Source: Myxococcota bacterium
GTDB taxonomy: Bacteria; Myxococcota_A; Polyangia; Polyangiales; Houyiibacteriaceae
Length of the DNA stretch: 62,606 bases
Reading direction: 5' to 3'
Assembly: GCA_020629955.1 (NCBI GenBank)
Contig: JAHDCI010000008.1
Location: forward strand, 1 to 62,606
The first letter of the stretch is position 1, and the number at the start of each line of letters is the position of its first letter. The notes under the pieces were generated by a model. That model ran no database searches, was not told where the DNA came from, and saw nothing but the letters and a program-made list of their open reading frames with translations. The position numbers were made by a program, and so were the translations under genes. Of the stretch, positions 44,413 through 55,328 are shown piece by piece.

Positions 44413-46557
44413 ATGGGGCGCGTAGCGCTACTTCTCGACGATGATGCGGTGTTCCGTGAGCTGGTCGCGAGCGCTCTCTCGGCGGAGGGGTACCGTGTTC
44501 ACGAAGCCCCCCAAGGTCGTCAGGCGATGCGCCTTCTGCAGGAGCATGATTTCGACATTTTGATTGTCGATGGTCTGCTGCCCGATACCAGCGGCCCGAA
44601 GTGGATTGAGGCCGTTCGCCAGCAGGGAGTCGACCTGCCGATCGTATTTGTGTCGGCATTCTTTCGAGATCTTGGTTCGTTCAAGATGTTGACGGAGGAG
44701 CTGCGCGTTCAGGCGGTGATCAACAAGCCGGTGGAGCCGCAGCAGTTTGTCTCTCGCTGCAATGCCATTTTGGCGACTCGGGACTCGACGGGGATTCGGA
44801 AACGCGACAGCCGGACGACGATCGATGCAGCAACCGATATCGATGCGATCGAACTCGATGCGCCACTCGCGCCGGTGGAACGGGATGTCGTTGCCGGCGG
44901 TCGTGAGGTCATCACGACCGGGAAGTGGATGAAGGAGTCTTACGAAGATGTTCTCCCCCACATTCTGGAGCTTTTTGTTCGGGCGATCCGGCGGGCCCTA
45001 AAGTCGCCTGAAGCTCGCGGTCATCAAGAAGACGCCATTCTCCAAGCGCATAATTTGTCGGGGACTGCGGCTTCGTACGGCTTTCCAGAAATTGGGAAGA
45101 ATGCGCGCATCATCGAGAGCGAACTTCGGAACCGAAGCCTTGGTCGGCCCGCCGATGAGGCTGCGATTCGAACGGCGCTCGATAGGGTCGAAAATCACCA
45201 GCTGGCGACTGGCGGGGAGCTTGCCCAAACGCTCGGCCAGGGGAGACAGGCGGCGCCGGCGCCTCCTCCCATCCCCGCGGAAATTCTACGGCGCGGACGA
45301 AGTCGAGATTGGGCACGAACCTTGGGCGACCCGCGCCCGACGGATCGCCGGGCGGCAGTCACCGAGGACCTGAACGATGAGTTGGTTACCCTCATTTCGC
45401 CGTCTGTTCTAGTCCTTCATTCGGACGATGCGACCTCGCAGTACACTGCGCGATCTCTTGCCAACCTCGGGGTAGACGTTCGGGAATGTCGCGATCCATC
45501 GAAGCTCGACTCTCTCCTGCCCGTCGATTTGGCGATTGTTTCCGCTCCCTACGGTGCACCCGGGATCGCGGAACGGCTGACCGCGAAAATTCGCGCAGCG
45601 CGACGTCAAACCAAGGTCGCGTTTGTCGGACCGACAGCGTCTCGTGATTTAGCATTGATGACGAAGGTGGATGCCTATCTCGAGGAACCTTTCACGCCTC
45701 AATCCCTTTTGCGCGCTCTGCGACGGATGGAGGGAGATAGCCATGGTGACCTTCGGGTGCACGTGCATAACGCGCCACAGGTCACTGCGTCACTCAAGGA
45801 ACGAGGTCTGAACGTTTATGAATCGCAAAACGAGTCAGCGCTTTTCTCGGTGCTCGAGCGCGTTCGGCCTCACGTTTTGGTGTTAAGCGGTGTTTCTGCG
45901 GCGCGCCTCGCGCAGCTCGTGCGCCTCGAACACGGATTCGGAATTTCGATTCTAGCGGCTGCCGCTCCACCGGCTGTCATGAGTCTTGGTGTCGATGCGG
46001 TATTGGGGGAAACCGCGGCATGGGCGGATGTTGTTCTCGATCACGGTCGGCGAGCAGCGTCTTCGTTGCGCTCAGAGCGTTCGCGAGAACTTCCGGATCG
46101 CTGGAGTCTCGCTCGGCACCTTCACGGAATGATCGCCTCCGGAAGGCGCCGCTCTCGTCCGGTCGCGGTCGCCGCAATCGCGCTCCAGGGCGCGAAGCAG
46201 ATCGAAGACAAAGGAGGAGCAGCGCTCCTCGAGCAGGTGGTTCAGGTCGCTGCGGATATCGTCCGCGCGCGCTTCCGGGTCGAAGATATCGCTGGGCGGT
46301 GGACTCGAGATATCCTCATCGCGGGGTTTTCTGAGCAAAGCGCGGAGGGGATCGCGTCGGCTGTACGGCGCGCACAGGAAGAGATTAGCTCGCTTGCGTT
46401 TTCGCGCGCGGGGGAACGACTGGAGGTCAGTTTTCGCGGTGCGATTGCGAGCGTGCCGGACGACGCCGAGCAGCTCTCTGAAGTTCTGCGGGTGCTTGAA
46501 CGTCGACTGCGCATCGCGAAGAAGATGAAGGATGGTAGCCTTCTTTGGACAGGCTGA
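44413..46557 (+). CDS. Multi-domain response regulator: REC, HPt, degenerate receivers, degenerate GGDEF
   Basis: About 714 residues; GGAGG five bases before the ATG at 44413 decides the start. REC with DDD (9-11), phospho-Asp53 and Lys105. HPt at about 175-260 with His213 (QAHNLSGTAASYG). Two receiver-shaped segments follow without the phospho-Asp (LAIVSAPYG; HVLVLSGVS). The end resembles a GGDEF domain whose GGDEF position reads RWTRDILIAGF, so cyclase activity is unlikely. Probably a phosphotransfer or scaffolding hub for the kinases nearby. Confidence 0.85.
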   Translation: MGRVALLLDDDAVFRELVASALSAEGYRVHEAPQGRQAMRLLQEHDFDILIVDGLLPDTSGPKWIEAVRQQGVDLPIVFVSAFFRDLGSFKMLTEELRVQAVINKPVEPQQFVSRCNAILATRDSTGIRKRDSRTTIDAATDIDAIELDAPLAPVERDVVAGGREVITTGKWMKESYEDVLPHILELFVRAIRRALKSPEARGHQEDAILQAHNLSGTAASYGFPEIGKNARIIESELRNRSLGRPADEAAIRTALDRVENHQLATGGELAQTLGQGRQAAPAPPPIPAEILRRGRSRDWARTLGDPRPTDRRAAVTEDLNDELVTLISPSVLVLHSDDATSQYTARSLANLGVDVRECRDPSKLDSLLPVDLAIVSAPYGAPGIAERLTAKIRAARRQTKVAFVGPTASRDLALMTKVDAYLEEPFTPQSLLRALRRMEGDSHGDLRVHVHNAPQVTASLKERGLNVYESQNESALFSVLERVRPHVLVLSGVSAARLAQLVRLEHGFGISILAAAAPPAVMSLGVDAVLGETAAWADVVLDHGRRAASSLRSERSRELPDRWSLARHLHGMIASGRRRSRPVAVAAIALQGAKQIEDKGGAALLEQVVQVAADIVRARFRVEDIAGRWTRDILIAGFSEQSAEGIASAVRRAQEEISSLAFSRAGERLEVSFRGAIASVPDDAEQLSEVLRVLERRLRIAKKMKDGSLLWTG

Positions 46558-46760
46558 GAGTCCGTTCGAAGACGCTCAGACACGCGGCCATTCCGTCGAT
46601 CATTGATCGAATCGCAGCATACGGTGGTGATCGAGTATCGAGGAGCTTCTCGCTTTCAAATAGGAATGGAAGGCATGCCTCGAGATAGAACGGCGCGAAT
46701 TTGCGCGTCCAGTAAGGTCACTTTTCCCTTTCGTCACGAACTTTTGTTATAGTCGGAAGC

Positions 46761-47579
46761 GTGAGCAAACCGAGCGAAACGCCGCCCGCCATCGTCGCTG
46801 AGCGCGAGCATCAGTTACGGTCTTTCCTTCGAAAAGGCGTCGAGTACGCGGAAACTCTTCTTGAAGAGAATCGTGCGCTTCGTTCGGAGATTGAGGCGCT
46901 GCGCGCGGATGGAGCGCGTTTGAGAGCACAGATCAGCAGCGACGATGCGATTCGGGATCTCATCAAGACCGTTGAAGGACTTGAGACAGAGCGTCGTTCG
47001 TTGCTTGAACGGTCCGAAAACCTCGAGGCAAGGGCCCGCGAACGGGATACGCGAGAGGCAGAGGTAGATCAGGAGATCAGTGACCTCGCGAACCTCTATG
47101 TCGCGAGCTTCCAGCTGCATACCACCTTGGAGCTCAAGAGAGTGCTGCGTCACCTCAGTGATATGATTGGGCAGCTGGTCGGAGCGGAGTCCTTTGCGGT
47201 CTTCATCGCCGACGACCAGAAGCTGCACCCCATCATGGTCGAAGGGGATCGCCCGGTGGGCGTTGAAACGCTCGGAGAAGGGTTTGTGGGCTCCGCGATT
47301 CTGGCAGGGATCGCCGAGATTCAGGAAGACCTTTCTCGGCAAGAGAGACCGCTCGCGATCATTCCGTTTCGGGTCGGTAATCGCTCCGTTGGAGGAGCTG
47401 TGCTGTATTCGCTCCTCGAGCAAAAGACGGCTTGGGCATCGGTCGACCGAGAGCTCTTCGAGCTCCTCGGAATGCATGCCGGTGCCGCACTTCTCTCCGC
47501 GACGATCTACGCGGACCAAGGTTCACCAGACCCAGTCTCGGCCATTTCCGAAATTCGTAAACATTTGGCGGGTGATTAG
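46761..47579 (+). CDS. Coiled-coil plus GAF-domain signalling protein
   Basis: 272 residues. Long N-terminal coiled coil (LLEENRALRSEIEALRADGA and beyond to about 115), then a GAF-like domain (LKRVLRHLSDMIGQLVGAES, AVFIADDQKLHPIMV, IIPFRVGNRSVGGAVLYSLL). No output domain, so it may act by protein contact. GTG start; TATAGT just upstream at about 46748 could be a -10 box. The next gene is CheY-like, 81 bp later. Confidence 0.82.
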   Translation: MSKPSETPPAIVAEREHQLRSFLRKGVEYAETLLEENRALRSEIEALRADGARLRAQISSDDAIRDLIKTVEGLETERRSLLERSENLEARARERDTREAEVDQEISDLANLYVASFQLHTTLELKRVLRHLSDMIGQLVGAESFAVFIADDQKLHPIMVEGDRPVGVETLGEGFVGSAILAGIAEIQEDLSRQERPLAIIPFRVGNRSVGGAVLYSLLEQKTAWASVDRELFELLGMHAGAALLSATIYADQGSPDPVSAISEIRKHLAGD

Positions 47580-47660
47580 TGTTCTTTCGCACAAATTCTG
47601 TTCCGCGCGTGATACCGTCCGCGCTCCTTATGGCACTCATTGATTCTCAGCGGCTTGACC

Positions 47661-48044
47661 ATGTCTGAAAGCAAAGAAACATCCTGCCTGGTGGTGGAGG
47701 ATTCGCCGATGATGCGGCAACTCCTGGTCTTTGCGTTGGCCCGGATCAAGCGTCTTCGAGTGACGGAGGCGGAGGATGGAGTGGATGGTCTTCGGAAGCT
47801 CGCTGCGGGCTCTTTCGACCTCATCATTACCGACATCAATATGCCGATTATGGACGGCCTGAAGCTCGTGAAGCGAATCCGGAGCGATGAGGCGAACAAG
47901 AACGTTCCGATCATTGTCATCACCACCGAAGGATCGGACGAAGATCGTCAGCGTGCGATGGCTCTGGGCGCGACGGCGTACATCACAAAGCCGATTCAGG
48001 CTCCGCAAGTCATCGCGAAGGTTCGAGAGCTGCTCGACATCTAG
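47661..48044 (+). CDS. Single-domain CheY-like response regulator
   Basis: 127 residues, a lone receiver: acidic pair E13-D14 (VVEDSPMMR), phospho-acceptor Asp58 (IITDINMPIMDG), Thr in VITTEGS and Lys110 (YITKPI). It could receive phosphate from CheA at 24406 (whose operon lacks a cheY) or from the HPt proteins upstream; the pairing is inference. R1 copy D begins 58 bases after its stop. Confidence 0.93.
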   Translation: MSESKETSCLVVEDSPMMRQLLVFALARIKRLRVTEAEDGVDGLRKLAAGSFDLIITDINMPIMDGLKLVKRIRSDEANKNVPIIVITTEGSDEDRQRAMALGATAYITKPIQAPQVIAKVRELLDI

Positions 48045-48102
48045 CAGTCCGCTGATTTACTCCGGGTCGGACTCGGTTCTCCTTCTGCGCAAGCGGCACG
48101 TC

Positions 48103-48250
48103 TAGTGCGTGGTTCACATCGCTAGAAAAAACCTCTTCCGCCACCGATCCGAGCTTCGCTCTTCCTTCGATGTACTCGGCATGTCGTCCGCCTGTCGAAG
48201 CTCGCCGCTGACGAACGATTATCCCTTCCATCGATGTGATCCCCGCACCA
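48103..48250 (+). repeat. R1 dispersed repeat, copy D
   Basis: Begins TAGTGCGTGGTTCACATCGC and ends GATGTGATCCCCGCACC. It lacks a few bases after CCGCCA and the GGCGCC block. Inverted arms CGAGCTTC/GAAGCTCG are intact. It fills the first part of the 401-bp interval between the cheY-like and PEGA genes; 48251-48445 holds no other feature recognised. Confidence 0.9.
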
Positions 48251-48445
48251 GCGAATGTCGGCAGAAATTTCAGCGGCCCGCATCGGGGAGCGCTCTCGCG
48301 CGTTGAGCCAAGACCCCCAAGCCTGATTCACAGTTGCGGGTTCTCCTTTCCGGCATTTTTGCACCGTTCCGCCGAATGCGTTTGAATCTGCCGCCCACTC
48401 GATTTTTACCCACATTCTGTGTCATCGTATGCGCGTCTTTCGAAC

Positions 48446-49879
48446 ATGATTCTTTCATCGACTATTTCGCATGTGAAACGAAGCATCGAGCGGTGGCTCG
48501 GCGCACTTGTTGTTCTCACTATTCTTCTCTCGCAGCCCGTACTCACGTTCGCTCAAACCGAACGGGAACTTCTGCAGACGGCCCGTGAACACATGGAGCG
48601 TGGGCAGCAGCTCTATGTCGCGGGCAATTTCCAAGAGGCCTCCGACGCGTTCATGGATGCGTTCGAGGCGCGTCCGTTCAGCGCCTTCTTGTACAATGCC
48701 GCCATCGCTCTCGACCGTGGTGATTTTCGCGATCAAGCGATCACGATGTACGAACGCTATCTTCAGGCGGAACCGGCAGCCCCGGATACCGCCGAAATCC
48801 AAGAGCGCGTTGCGGCGATTCGAGCCGCCACTCAGGAGAATGCTGCCCCTGCGGCGCCGCGTCAGCGTACGGAGACGAAAGCCCTCGTCTCGATCGAATC
48901 GGTACCAGAAGGTGCGAATGTACAGCTTATGCGGGGCGACGAGGTCGCCTACGAGGGGCCCTCGCCCTTTAATGAACCGATCGACCCCGGGGAGTACACG
49001 CTCACGATCACCCACGACGACTGTACGAAATCACGGAGTCTTATCGTCGGGGCCGGTCGCGTGTATGTATTGGTCTTCGAGCTGCAGCAGTGCGAGTTCC
49101 TGGGCTATCTTCGCGCAATCAGCGACCCACCCGGGGCAAATGTGTTCATCGACGACCGAGAGCAAGGCGCGGTAGATCAAACGCCCACCACCACGCCGCT
49201 CCCAATCGGTGAGCACACCGTTTGGATTGAACGACCTGGTTATGAGGTGGTCGAACGGGTCATCCATGTTCAGGCAGGCGAAGAGCTTCGGGAAGATTTC
49301 GAACTCGAACGAGTCACGTGGGGCAGGATTCGGGTCACGGGCAATATTCCGGGCGCCGATGTTTTTGTCGACGGAGAACGCGTCGGCGAGGTGCCTTTCG
49401 AGGGACGCGTCGAGGGCGGAACCCACGAAATATCTGTCTCATCGGGAGGCTATAAGAGCTGGACGAGCGAGTTCACGATCTCCGCCGGGCAGCTGACGCC
49501 TTTCCGTGTTCGTCTGCAACCGACCCCCTCTCGAGCGGGAGCTTGGATTACCTCTGTCGCGGCGCTGGGAGCGATCGGAGGCGCAACGACCTTGCTCTTC
49601 CTCGGAAACAACCTCCGGGATGAACTCCAGCTCGACCGAGATGCGGGGACGCTCTCCGATGGTGACCCCCGTCTACTTCGAGGGCGGATCTACCGCTGGA
49701 CCACGACCGGCCTCTACGCGCTCGGCGGCCTCCTCGGCATCTACAGTATTTATCTTTTTCTTCGAAACTCTGGGCCTGACTCGGAGGGTACAGAGCTCGA
49801 TGCTCGAGACTGGGCGTTGATCCCTTCGGTGAATCCCATCGCGCGTAGCGGTTCGCTCGATTTCCGGTTGAGGTTCTGA
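48446..49879 (+). CDS. TPR and PEGA-repeat exported protein
   Basis: About 477 residues. N-terminal hydrophobic signal (WLGALVVLTILLSQPVLTFA), a short TPR region (MERGQQLYVAGNFQEASDAF), then three PEGA repeats (SIESVPEGANVQL; ISDPPGANVFIDD; VTGNIPGADVFVDGERVGEVP) and two membrane segments near the C-terminus (WITSVAALGAIGGATTLLFL; GLYALGGLLGIYSIYLF). PEGA domains are extracytoplasmic surface modules in Myxococcota. GTG at 48419 is an alternative start. TGA overlaps the next ATG by one base. Confidence 0.85.
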   Translation: MILSSTISHVKRSIERWLGALVVLTILLSQPVLTFAQTERELLQTAREHMERGQQLYVAGNFQEASDAFMDAFEARPFSAFLYNAAIALDRGDFRDQAITMYERYLQAEPAAPDTAEIQERVAAIRAATQENAAPAAPRQRTETKALVSIESVPEGANVQLMRGDEVAYEGPSPFNEPIDPGEYTLTITHDDCTKSRSLIVGAGRVYVLVFELQQCEFLGYLRAISDPPGANVFIDDREQGAVDQTPTTTPLPIGEHTVWIERPGYEVVERVIHVQAGEELREDFELERVTWGRIRVTGNIPGADVFVDGERVGEVPFEGRVEGGTHEISVSSGGYKSWTSEFTISAGQLTPFRVRLQPTPSRAGAWITSVAALGAIGGATTLLFLGNNLRDELQLDRDAGTLSDGDPRLLRGRIYRWTTTGLYALGGLLGIYSIYLFLRNSGPDSEGTELDARDWALIPSVNPIARSGSLDFRLRF

Positions 49880-51378
49880 TGATGAAACGGTCGATTCTTC
49901 TGATCCTTCTTGGCCTCGCTTGCACCGACGCCGATTTCCGAGAGCTTGAACGCAACGCCACGTACATTCGGCTCGATGCGCCCGGTGGTTTCGACAACTC
50001 GGGACTCGGGGCTGTCATCGAGACGTACTCGTACTCGGGCGGAGCCGAGAGCCGCATCGTCGCGAGTTCGGGACCGGGCTCCGGCCATGTGGTGTTCGAA
50101 AGCTGGTCGGCGAACCAAGCGGGTTCGTTCGAGGCGCTCTTCGATGGGTGTGACGATAATCAATGCGAGGCGGCGACCGGCGGCTCGCTCGCTTCGGTAC
50201 CGACGTTCCGCGGCGCCGAGGGTTGTCTCGCGACCATTTCGACGCGACCCCTCAACAACTCCAATCGCGTCGAGGCTGGTGTGGGCGTTGTCCGCGTCCA
50301 GTGTGAAGCCTCCCAAGCGAACTATTTTGTTATCGGTGGAGGGCCGTCTGGCCCTCAGTGGCCTCAGACCGATCTCGGTATTGGCGCAGCCTCACTCCCG
50401 GCTGGTCATCCAAGCGGTAGCCTTCTCCTGAGTGCGACAGCGCTGGGCGGGGACATCGGTAGCCACCTTATCGCGATGCGCGAGGATAGCGCGGGCGATC
50501 GCTCCGGTCAGATTGCGAACGTTCAAATCGACGCCCCGGACTTCCCGATCGATACCGGAATGCAGACGCCGGGCCTCGCGCTGCGCACACAGCCGATCTC
50601 GGATTCCGAAGCCGACGGTTACGGTGCGGCAGTCGCCGATATTGAAAACCCGGTGCTCATCGCCATGACGACTCGCGCGACCTCCGGTGCCCGCATGGAC
50701 CGCGTCCGCTTCTTTGTCTTTGGTCGGGAAACCACAGACGGGCGCACCGTGGACATCGCTCGACAGTTTGCGTGCATCGACAACGTGCGGGTGCGTCCAA
50801 CCGGACGCGATTACGTCCCGGATGCCATCGCTGAACTGGTCGAACTTGGTGGAAGCCTCGAACTCGGCACTCGCGATGGCGGCTCGTTTGTCGCAGTCTC
50901 CACGGAGGTGGGTTCGACCGTCGCTCTCTTCGACCTCGCGGCCTTGCCTCAGGACGGAACATGTGCGGATGGCCAGAGTCCTCCTGCGGGCGGAGTCATC
51001 CGCTGTGACGAACCGGGCCTCTGCGGGGGCTTCGGGATCGGGCTTGGTCTCGTGGACCTTGATGGTGATGGTGATGATGAGATTGCGATCGGGGCTCCCA
51101 CGGCGAATACGCAAATCACGGCGCAGAGTGAACTCGTCTCTGCGGGTCGAGTACTGCTCTACGAATCCGAAGGCAGTTTCCAGTCTTCCAGCGCCCCGAG
51201 CGATCTTTCGGAGAACGCGCGCTTTGGTCAGGCCATTGCGGGTGTTCCCAGCGCTTCCGGTCGGGAAGAGCTCGTGATCGGAGCGCCGGGCAACTCACGT
51301 CTCTATGTGCACGTCTGCACGGGCCTTTCAGGCGACGCCGATATGAACGGCGAAACCTGTTTTCCGCGCGGAGAATAG
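49879..51378 (+). CDS. FG-GAP-repeat lipoprotein
   Basis: 499 residues. Lipobox LGLAC; a long beta-rich region, then FG-GAP/integrin-type repeats with a calcium loop (GLVDLDGDGDDEIAIGAP; later FGQAIAG, ELVIGAPG). Probably a beta-propeller on the cell surface. Translationally coupled to the PEGA gene upstream; the NtrC-type gene starts 10 bases after its stop. Confidence 0.8.
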   Translation: MMKRSILLILLGLACTDADFRELERNATYIRLDAPGGFDNSGLGAVIETYSYSGGAESRIVASSGPGSGHVVFESWSANQAGSFEALFDGCDDNQCEAATGGSLASVPTFRGAEGCLATISTRPLNNSNRVEAGVGVVRVQCEASQANYFVIGGGPSGPQWPQTDLGIGAASLPAGHPSGSLLLSATALGGDIGSHLIAMREDSAGDRSGQIANVQIDAPDFPIDTGMQTPGLALRTQPISDSEADGYGAAVADIENPVLIAMTTRATSGARMDRVRFFVFGRETTDGRTVDIARQFACIDNVRVRPTGRDYVPDAIAELVELGGSLELGTRDGGSFVAVSTEVGSTVALFDLAALPQDGTCADGQSPPAGGVIRCDEPGLCGGFGIGLGLVDLDGDGDDEIAIGAPTANTQITAQSELVSAGRVLLYESEGSFQSSSAPSDLSENARFGQAIAGVPSASGREELVIGAPGNSRLYVHVCTGLSGDADMNGETCFPRGE

Positions 51379-51388
51379 CTCCCCCTCG

Positions 51389-52783
<1,395 letters not shown>

Positions 52784-52837
52784 CCCGCGAAGAAGGGCCC
52801 CACTTGCGCTCGCGTCGAAGAGTGCTCTCCTCAAGCC

Positions 52838-53437
52838 ATGTCTCAGCGCGCGACCCACCTCGGACTTCTCCTCGCTCTCCTTCTTTCGCTTATGAGCTGC
52901 AGTGAAGACGAGCCAAACGCATCCAACGAAAGTGAGCCCGCCGTGGAGCATCCAGACGAAGAGCATGGAGAAGACGAGCACGGAGAAGAGCACGCCGCGA
53001 ACAGCGACGAGGGGCCTTTCTCGCCGCGCAGCGACGCTGATTTCGTGTCGGCGCTCGAGAGTGCCCAAGCCCGCGCCCAAGCCGGTGGAAAGAAACTTCT
53101 TGTCGAGCTCGGTGCGAACTGGTGTCCGGATTGCCGGGAGGTCGCGAGGCTCGGAACGGTAGAGCCTGCCGCCGCATTGCTCGCCGAAGAGTACGAGACC
53201 GTGATCGTCGACGTCGGTCGATTCGATCGGCACACACCGTTTCTCGAAGCCTACGGCGTCGATCGGATCGCTACACTTCTCGTTTTCGAAGCCGACGGGA
53301 CGTTGACTGCGAAGACGACCCTCGAGCCCATCTCCAGTCGTTCTGGGATGACGGCGCAGCAGTTCGCAACGTGGCTTGAGGCGCCCTCGGGAGGGGTCGG
53401 TCCAACCCTAAGCGCTGCGCTTGCCCCGCTTCGATGA
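52838..53437 (+). CDS. Thioredoxin-like lipoprotein
   Basis: 199 residues. Lipobox LLSLMSC; a His/Glu/Asp-rich linker (HPDEEHGEDEHGEEH) that could bind metal; then a thioredoxin-fold domain with the redox pair WCPDC. A periplasmic disulfide or metal-related role is likely. It overlaps the trmO start by 4 bases. Confidence 0.85.
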   Translation: MSQRATHLGLLLALLLSLMSCSEDEPNASNESEPAVEHPDEEHGEDEHGEEHAANSDEGPFSPRSDADFVSALESAQARAQAGGKKLLVELGANWCPDCREVARLGTVEPAAALLAEEYETVIVDVGRFDRHTPFLEAYGVDRIATLLVFEADGTLTAKTTLEPISSRSGMTAQQFATWLEAPSGGVGPTLSAALAPLR

Positions 53438-54240
53438 GCGAACGTTCAAATCCTCTTGCACCGATTACGCTTACGCCGATCGGAATCTTTCGCTCACCTT
53501 TCGAACACAAAGCGGACGCACCGAGGCAGCCTCGTGCGGCCGAAGATGCGAGAGGGTGGATTGAGCTCTCGCCGGGGCGAGATTTTGATGACGCGCTCTG
53601 CGATCTTGAAGGGTGGGACGCAATCTTTGTTCTCTTCTGGATGGATCGAGCGAAGGGATGGCGCCCCAAGGTGCTTCCGCCTCGGAGCTCTGTTCGGCGC
53701 GGAGTGTTCTCCACCCGGGCCCCTCGCCGGCCAAATCCGATCGGCCTGAGCGTGATGCGTCTCGAGCACGTCGAGGGTTTGAACGTGCATGTGCGCGAAG
53801 TCGATATCCTCGATGGAACGCCCATCCTCGACATCAAACCCTACGTCCCCTGGGCGGATTCCATACCGAACGCCGCGACGGGCTGGCTTGAGCAAGAAGG
53901 CGCAAGGACTTCCGCCGCAATGAAGGGTGCCGAACGTCCCCAGGATGTTGGGCCCAGCTATTCTGTGTCGTTTTCGGCCGCCGCCGAGGGGCACCTCGCC
54001 TTCCTCGCAGAACGCGGCGTGGATCTACGGCTCCGAATCGAAGAGCACCTCATCGCGGGTCCGCTCCCCCATGCCTACCGGCGGATCAAAGCACTTGGCG
54101 CGGGCCAGTACCGACTTCGGGAGCGAGAGTTCATGGTCTTCTTCCGGATTCGCGGCTCGGAAGTGAATGTGGAAACTGTCCGAGCTCATCCGAGCGCATC
54201 GGAGCCGGAAGCCTGCGCGCTTCGCGCAGCGTTTCCGTAG
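53434..54240 (+). CDS. trmO: TrmO (TsaA) tRNA N6-methyltransferase
   Basis: 268 residues. TrmO/TsaA fold: LTPIGIFRSPFEHKADAPRQ, then VFSTRAPRRPNPIGLSVMRL and DILDGTPILDIKPYVP, as in the family that methylates t6A37 of tRNA-Thr to m6t6A. The C-terminal half is the extra domain seen in longer family members. Its stop TAG is the first triplet of R1 copy E. Confidence 0.9.
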   Translation: MSERSNPLAPITLTPIGIFRSPFEHKADAPRQPRAAEDARGWIELSPGRDFDDALCDLEGWDAIFVLFWMDRAKGWRPKVLPPRSSVRRGVFSTRAPRRPNPIGLSVMRLEHVEGLNVHVREVDILDGTPILDIKPYVPWADSIPNAATGWLEQEGARTSAAMKGAERPQDVGPSYSVSFSAAAEGHLAFLAERGVDLRLRIEEHLIAGPLPHAYRRIKALGAGQYRLREREFMVFFRIRGSEVNVETVRAHPSASEPEACALRAAFP

Positions 54241-54311
54241 TCCGCGATTCAAATCGCTAGCGGGGCCCCTCTTCCGCAAGAACGCCCTTCCATCGATTGG
54301 ATCCCCGCACT
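54238..54311 (+). repeat. R1 dispersed repeat, copy E (internally deleted)
   Basis: Begins TAGTCCGCGATTCAAATCGC (its TAG is the trmO stop), then GGGGCCCCTCTTCCGC, and jumps to CCCTTCCATCGATTGGATCC, so about 85 bp of the centre, with both inverted arms, is missing. The end CCCCGCACT matches the other copies. Confidence 0.88.
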
Positions 54312-54383
54312 GGCCGGCGGTTCGGTGGCTTCGATGAGAGCTTCCTCGTTGCTTTCGGGCCGGCGTAGCCCAAAGATGGAAGG

Positions 54384-55328
54384 GTGAACATCGTTGCGAG
54401 ATGGCGGCACGCGCTGAAGATCCCGAGCTGGCCAAAGCTCTTCGTGCCGATGGCGTTTGGTCACGCGATCGGAGCGACGCACCTCGGTCGAGTCGATTTG
54501 GTGGATGTTGCTGTGGGAGTGGCACTTACCACCGCCATCGTGGCCTACATCGTTCTCCTCAATGACTACTTCGATCGCGATATCGACGGACTCAAGCGAC
54601 GCCTCTTTCCGAACGCCGGGGCGAAGAAGACAATTCCAGACCGCATCCTCTCCGCGACGAGCGTGCTCCTTGGCGGGATCGTCGCTGGCGGCCTCGCGCT
54701 TGGCCTTGGCTTTGGGCTCGAGGATTGGTTGGGGCGGCCGTTTCTCGGCGAGTTCACGCTCGTTGCGCTCGTTATTTTCGCAGCGTACTCGGCGCCTCCT
54801 CTGAAGCTGAACTATCGCGGCGGAGGGGAGCTACTCGAAATGCTTGGAGTCGGGTTCTGGCTGCCCGTTTTGCACGCTTACCTACAGGCGGGAATGGGCG
54901 TGGAAAGTGTACTCTGGCTTCCGCGCGCTTGGCCGATCCTGATCGGTTTCTCGATGCTCGCACTCTCGAGCGCTCTCGCGAGTGGACTCGCCGACGAACG
55001 TAGCGATCGACGAGGCGGCAAACGTACCTTTGTCGTTCGCTACGGAAACGGCGCGACGCGGGTTGCGATCGACTTTCTTCTGATCGGTGCAGCGATCACC
55101 TGGGGCGTGACAGGCTTTGTGGCCGAGCACGTGCCCGCTCTCGTGGGGATCTTCGGGGCTGTTTGTGTCCTTTGGTATCGGCGTCCGGTTCGCGCGCTCG
55201 AACGAGATGCGATCACAAATGCTTTCGACGCGCAGCGTGCGTACAAGGGAGCACTTCACAAGTTGATCTGGGATAGCGCGCAGTGGGTGGGCGGGGCCCT
55301 GTTCTTGCACAGGGTCTTTCTCGCATGA
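54384..55328 (+). CDS. UbiA-family prenyltransferase
   Basis: 314 residues with about eight membrane helices. Both Asp-rich motifs are present: NDYFDRDIDG (first) and GLADERSDRRGGKRT (second), which bind the Mg-diphosphate of the prenyl donor. It attaches a prenyl chain to an aromatic or other acceptor; the acceptor (quinone, heme, other) cannot be told. GTG start at 54384. It overlaps the next gene by 4 bases. Confidence 0.92.
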   Translation: MNIVARWRHALKIPSWPKLFVPMAFGHAIGATHLGRVDLVDVAVGVALTTAIVAYIVLLNDYFDRDIDGLKRRLFPNAGAKKTIPDRILSATSVLLGGIVAGGLALGLGFGLEDWLGRPFLGEFTLVALVIFAAYSAPPLKLNYRGGGELLEMLGVGFWLPVLHAYLQAGMGVESVLWLPRAWPILIGFSMLALSSALASGLADERSDRRGGKRTFVVRYGNGATRVAIDFLLIGAAITWGVTGFVAEHVPALVGIFGAVCVLWYRRPVRALERDAITNAFDAQRAYKGALHKLIWDSAQWVGGALFLHRVFLA

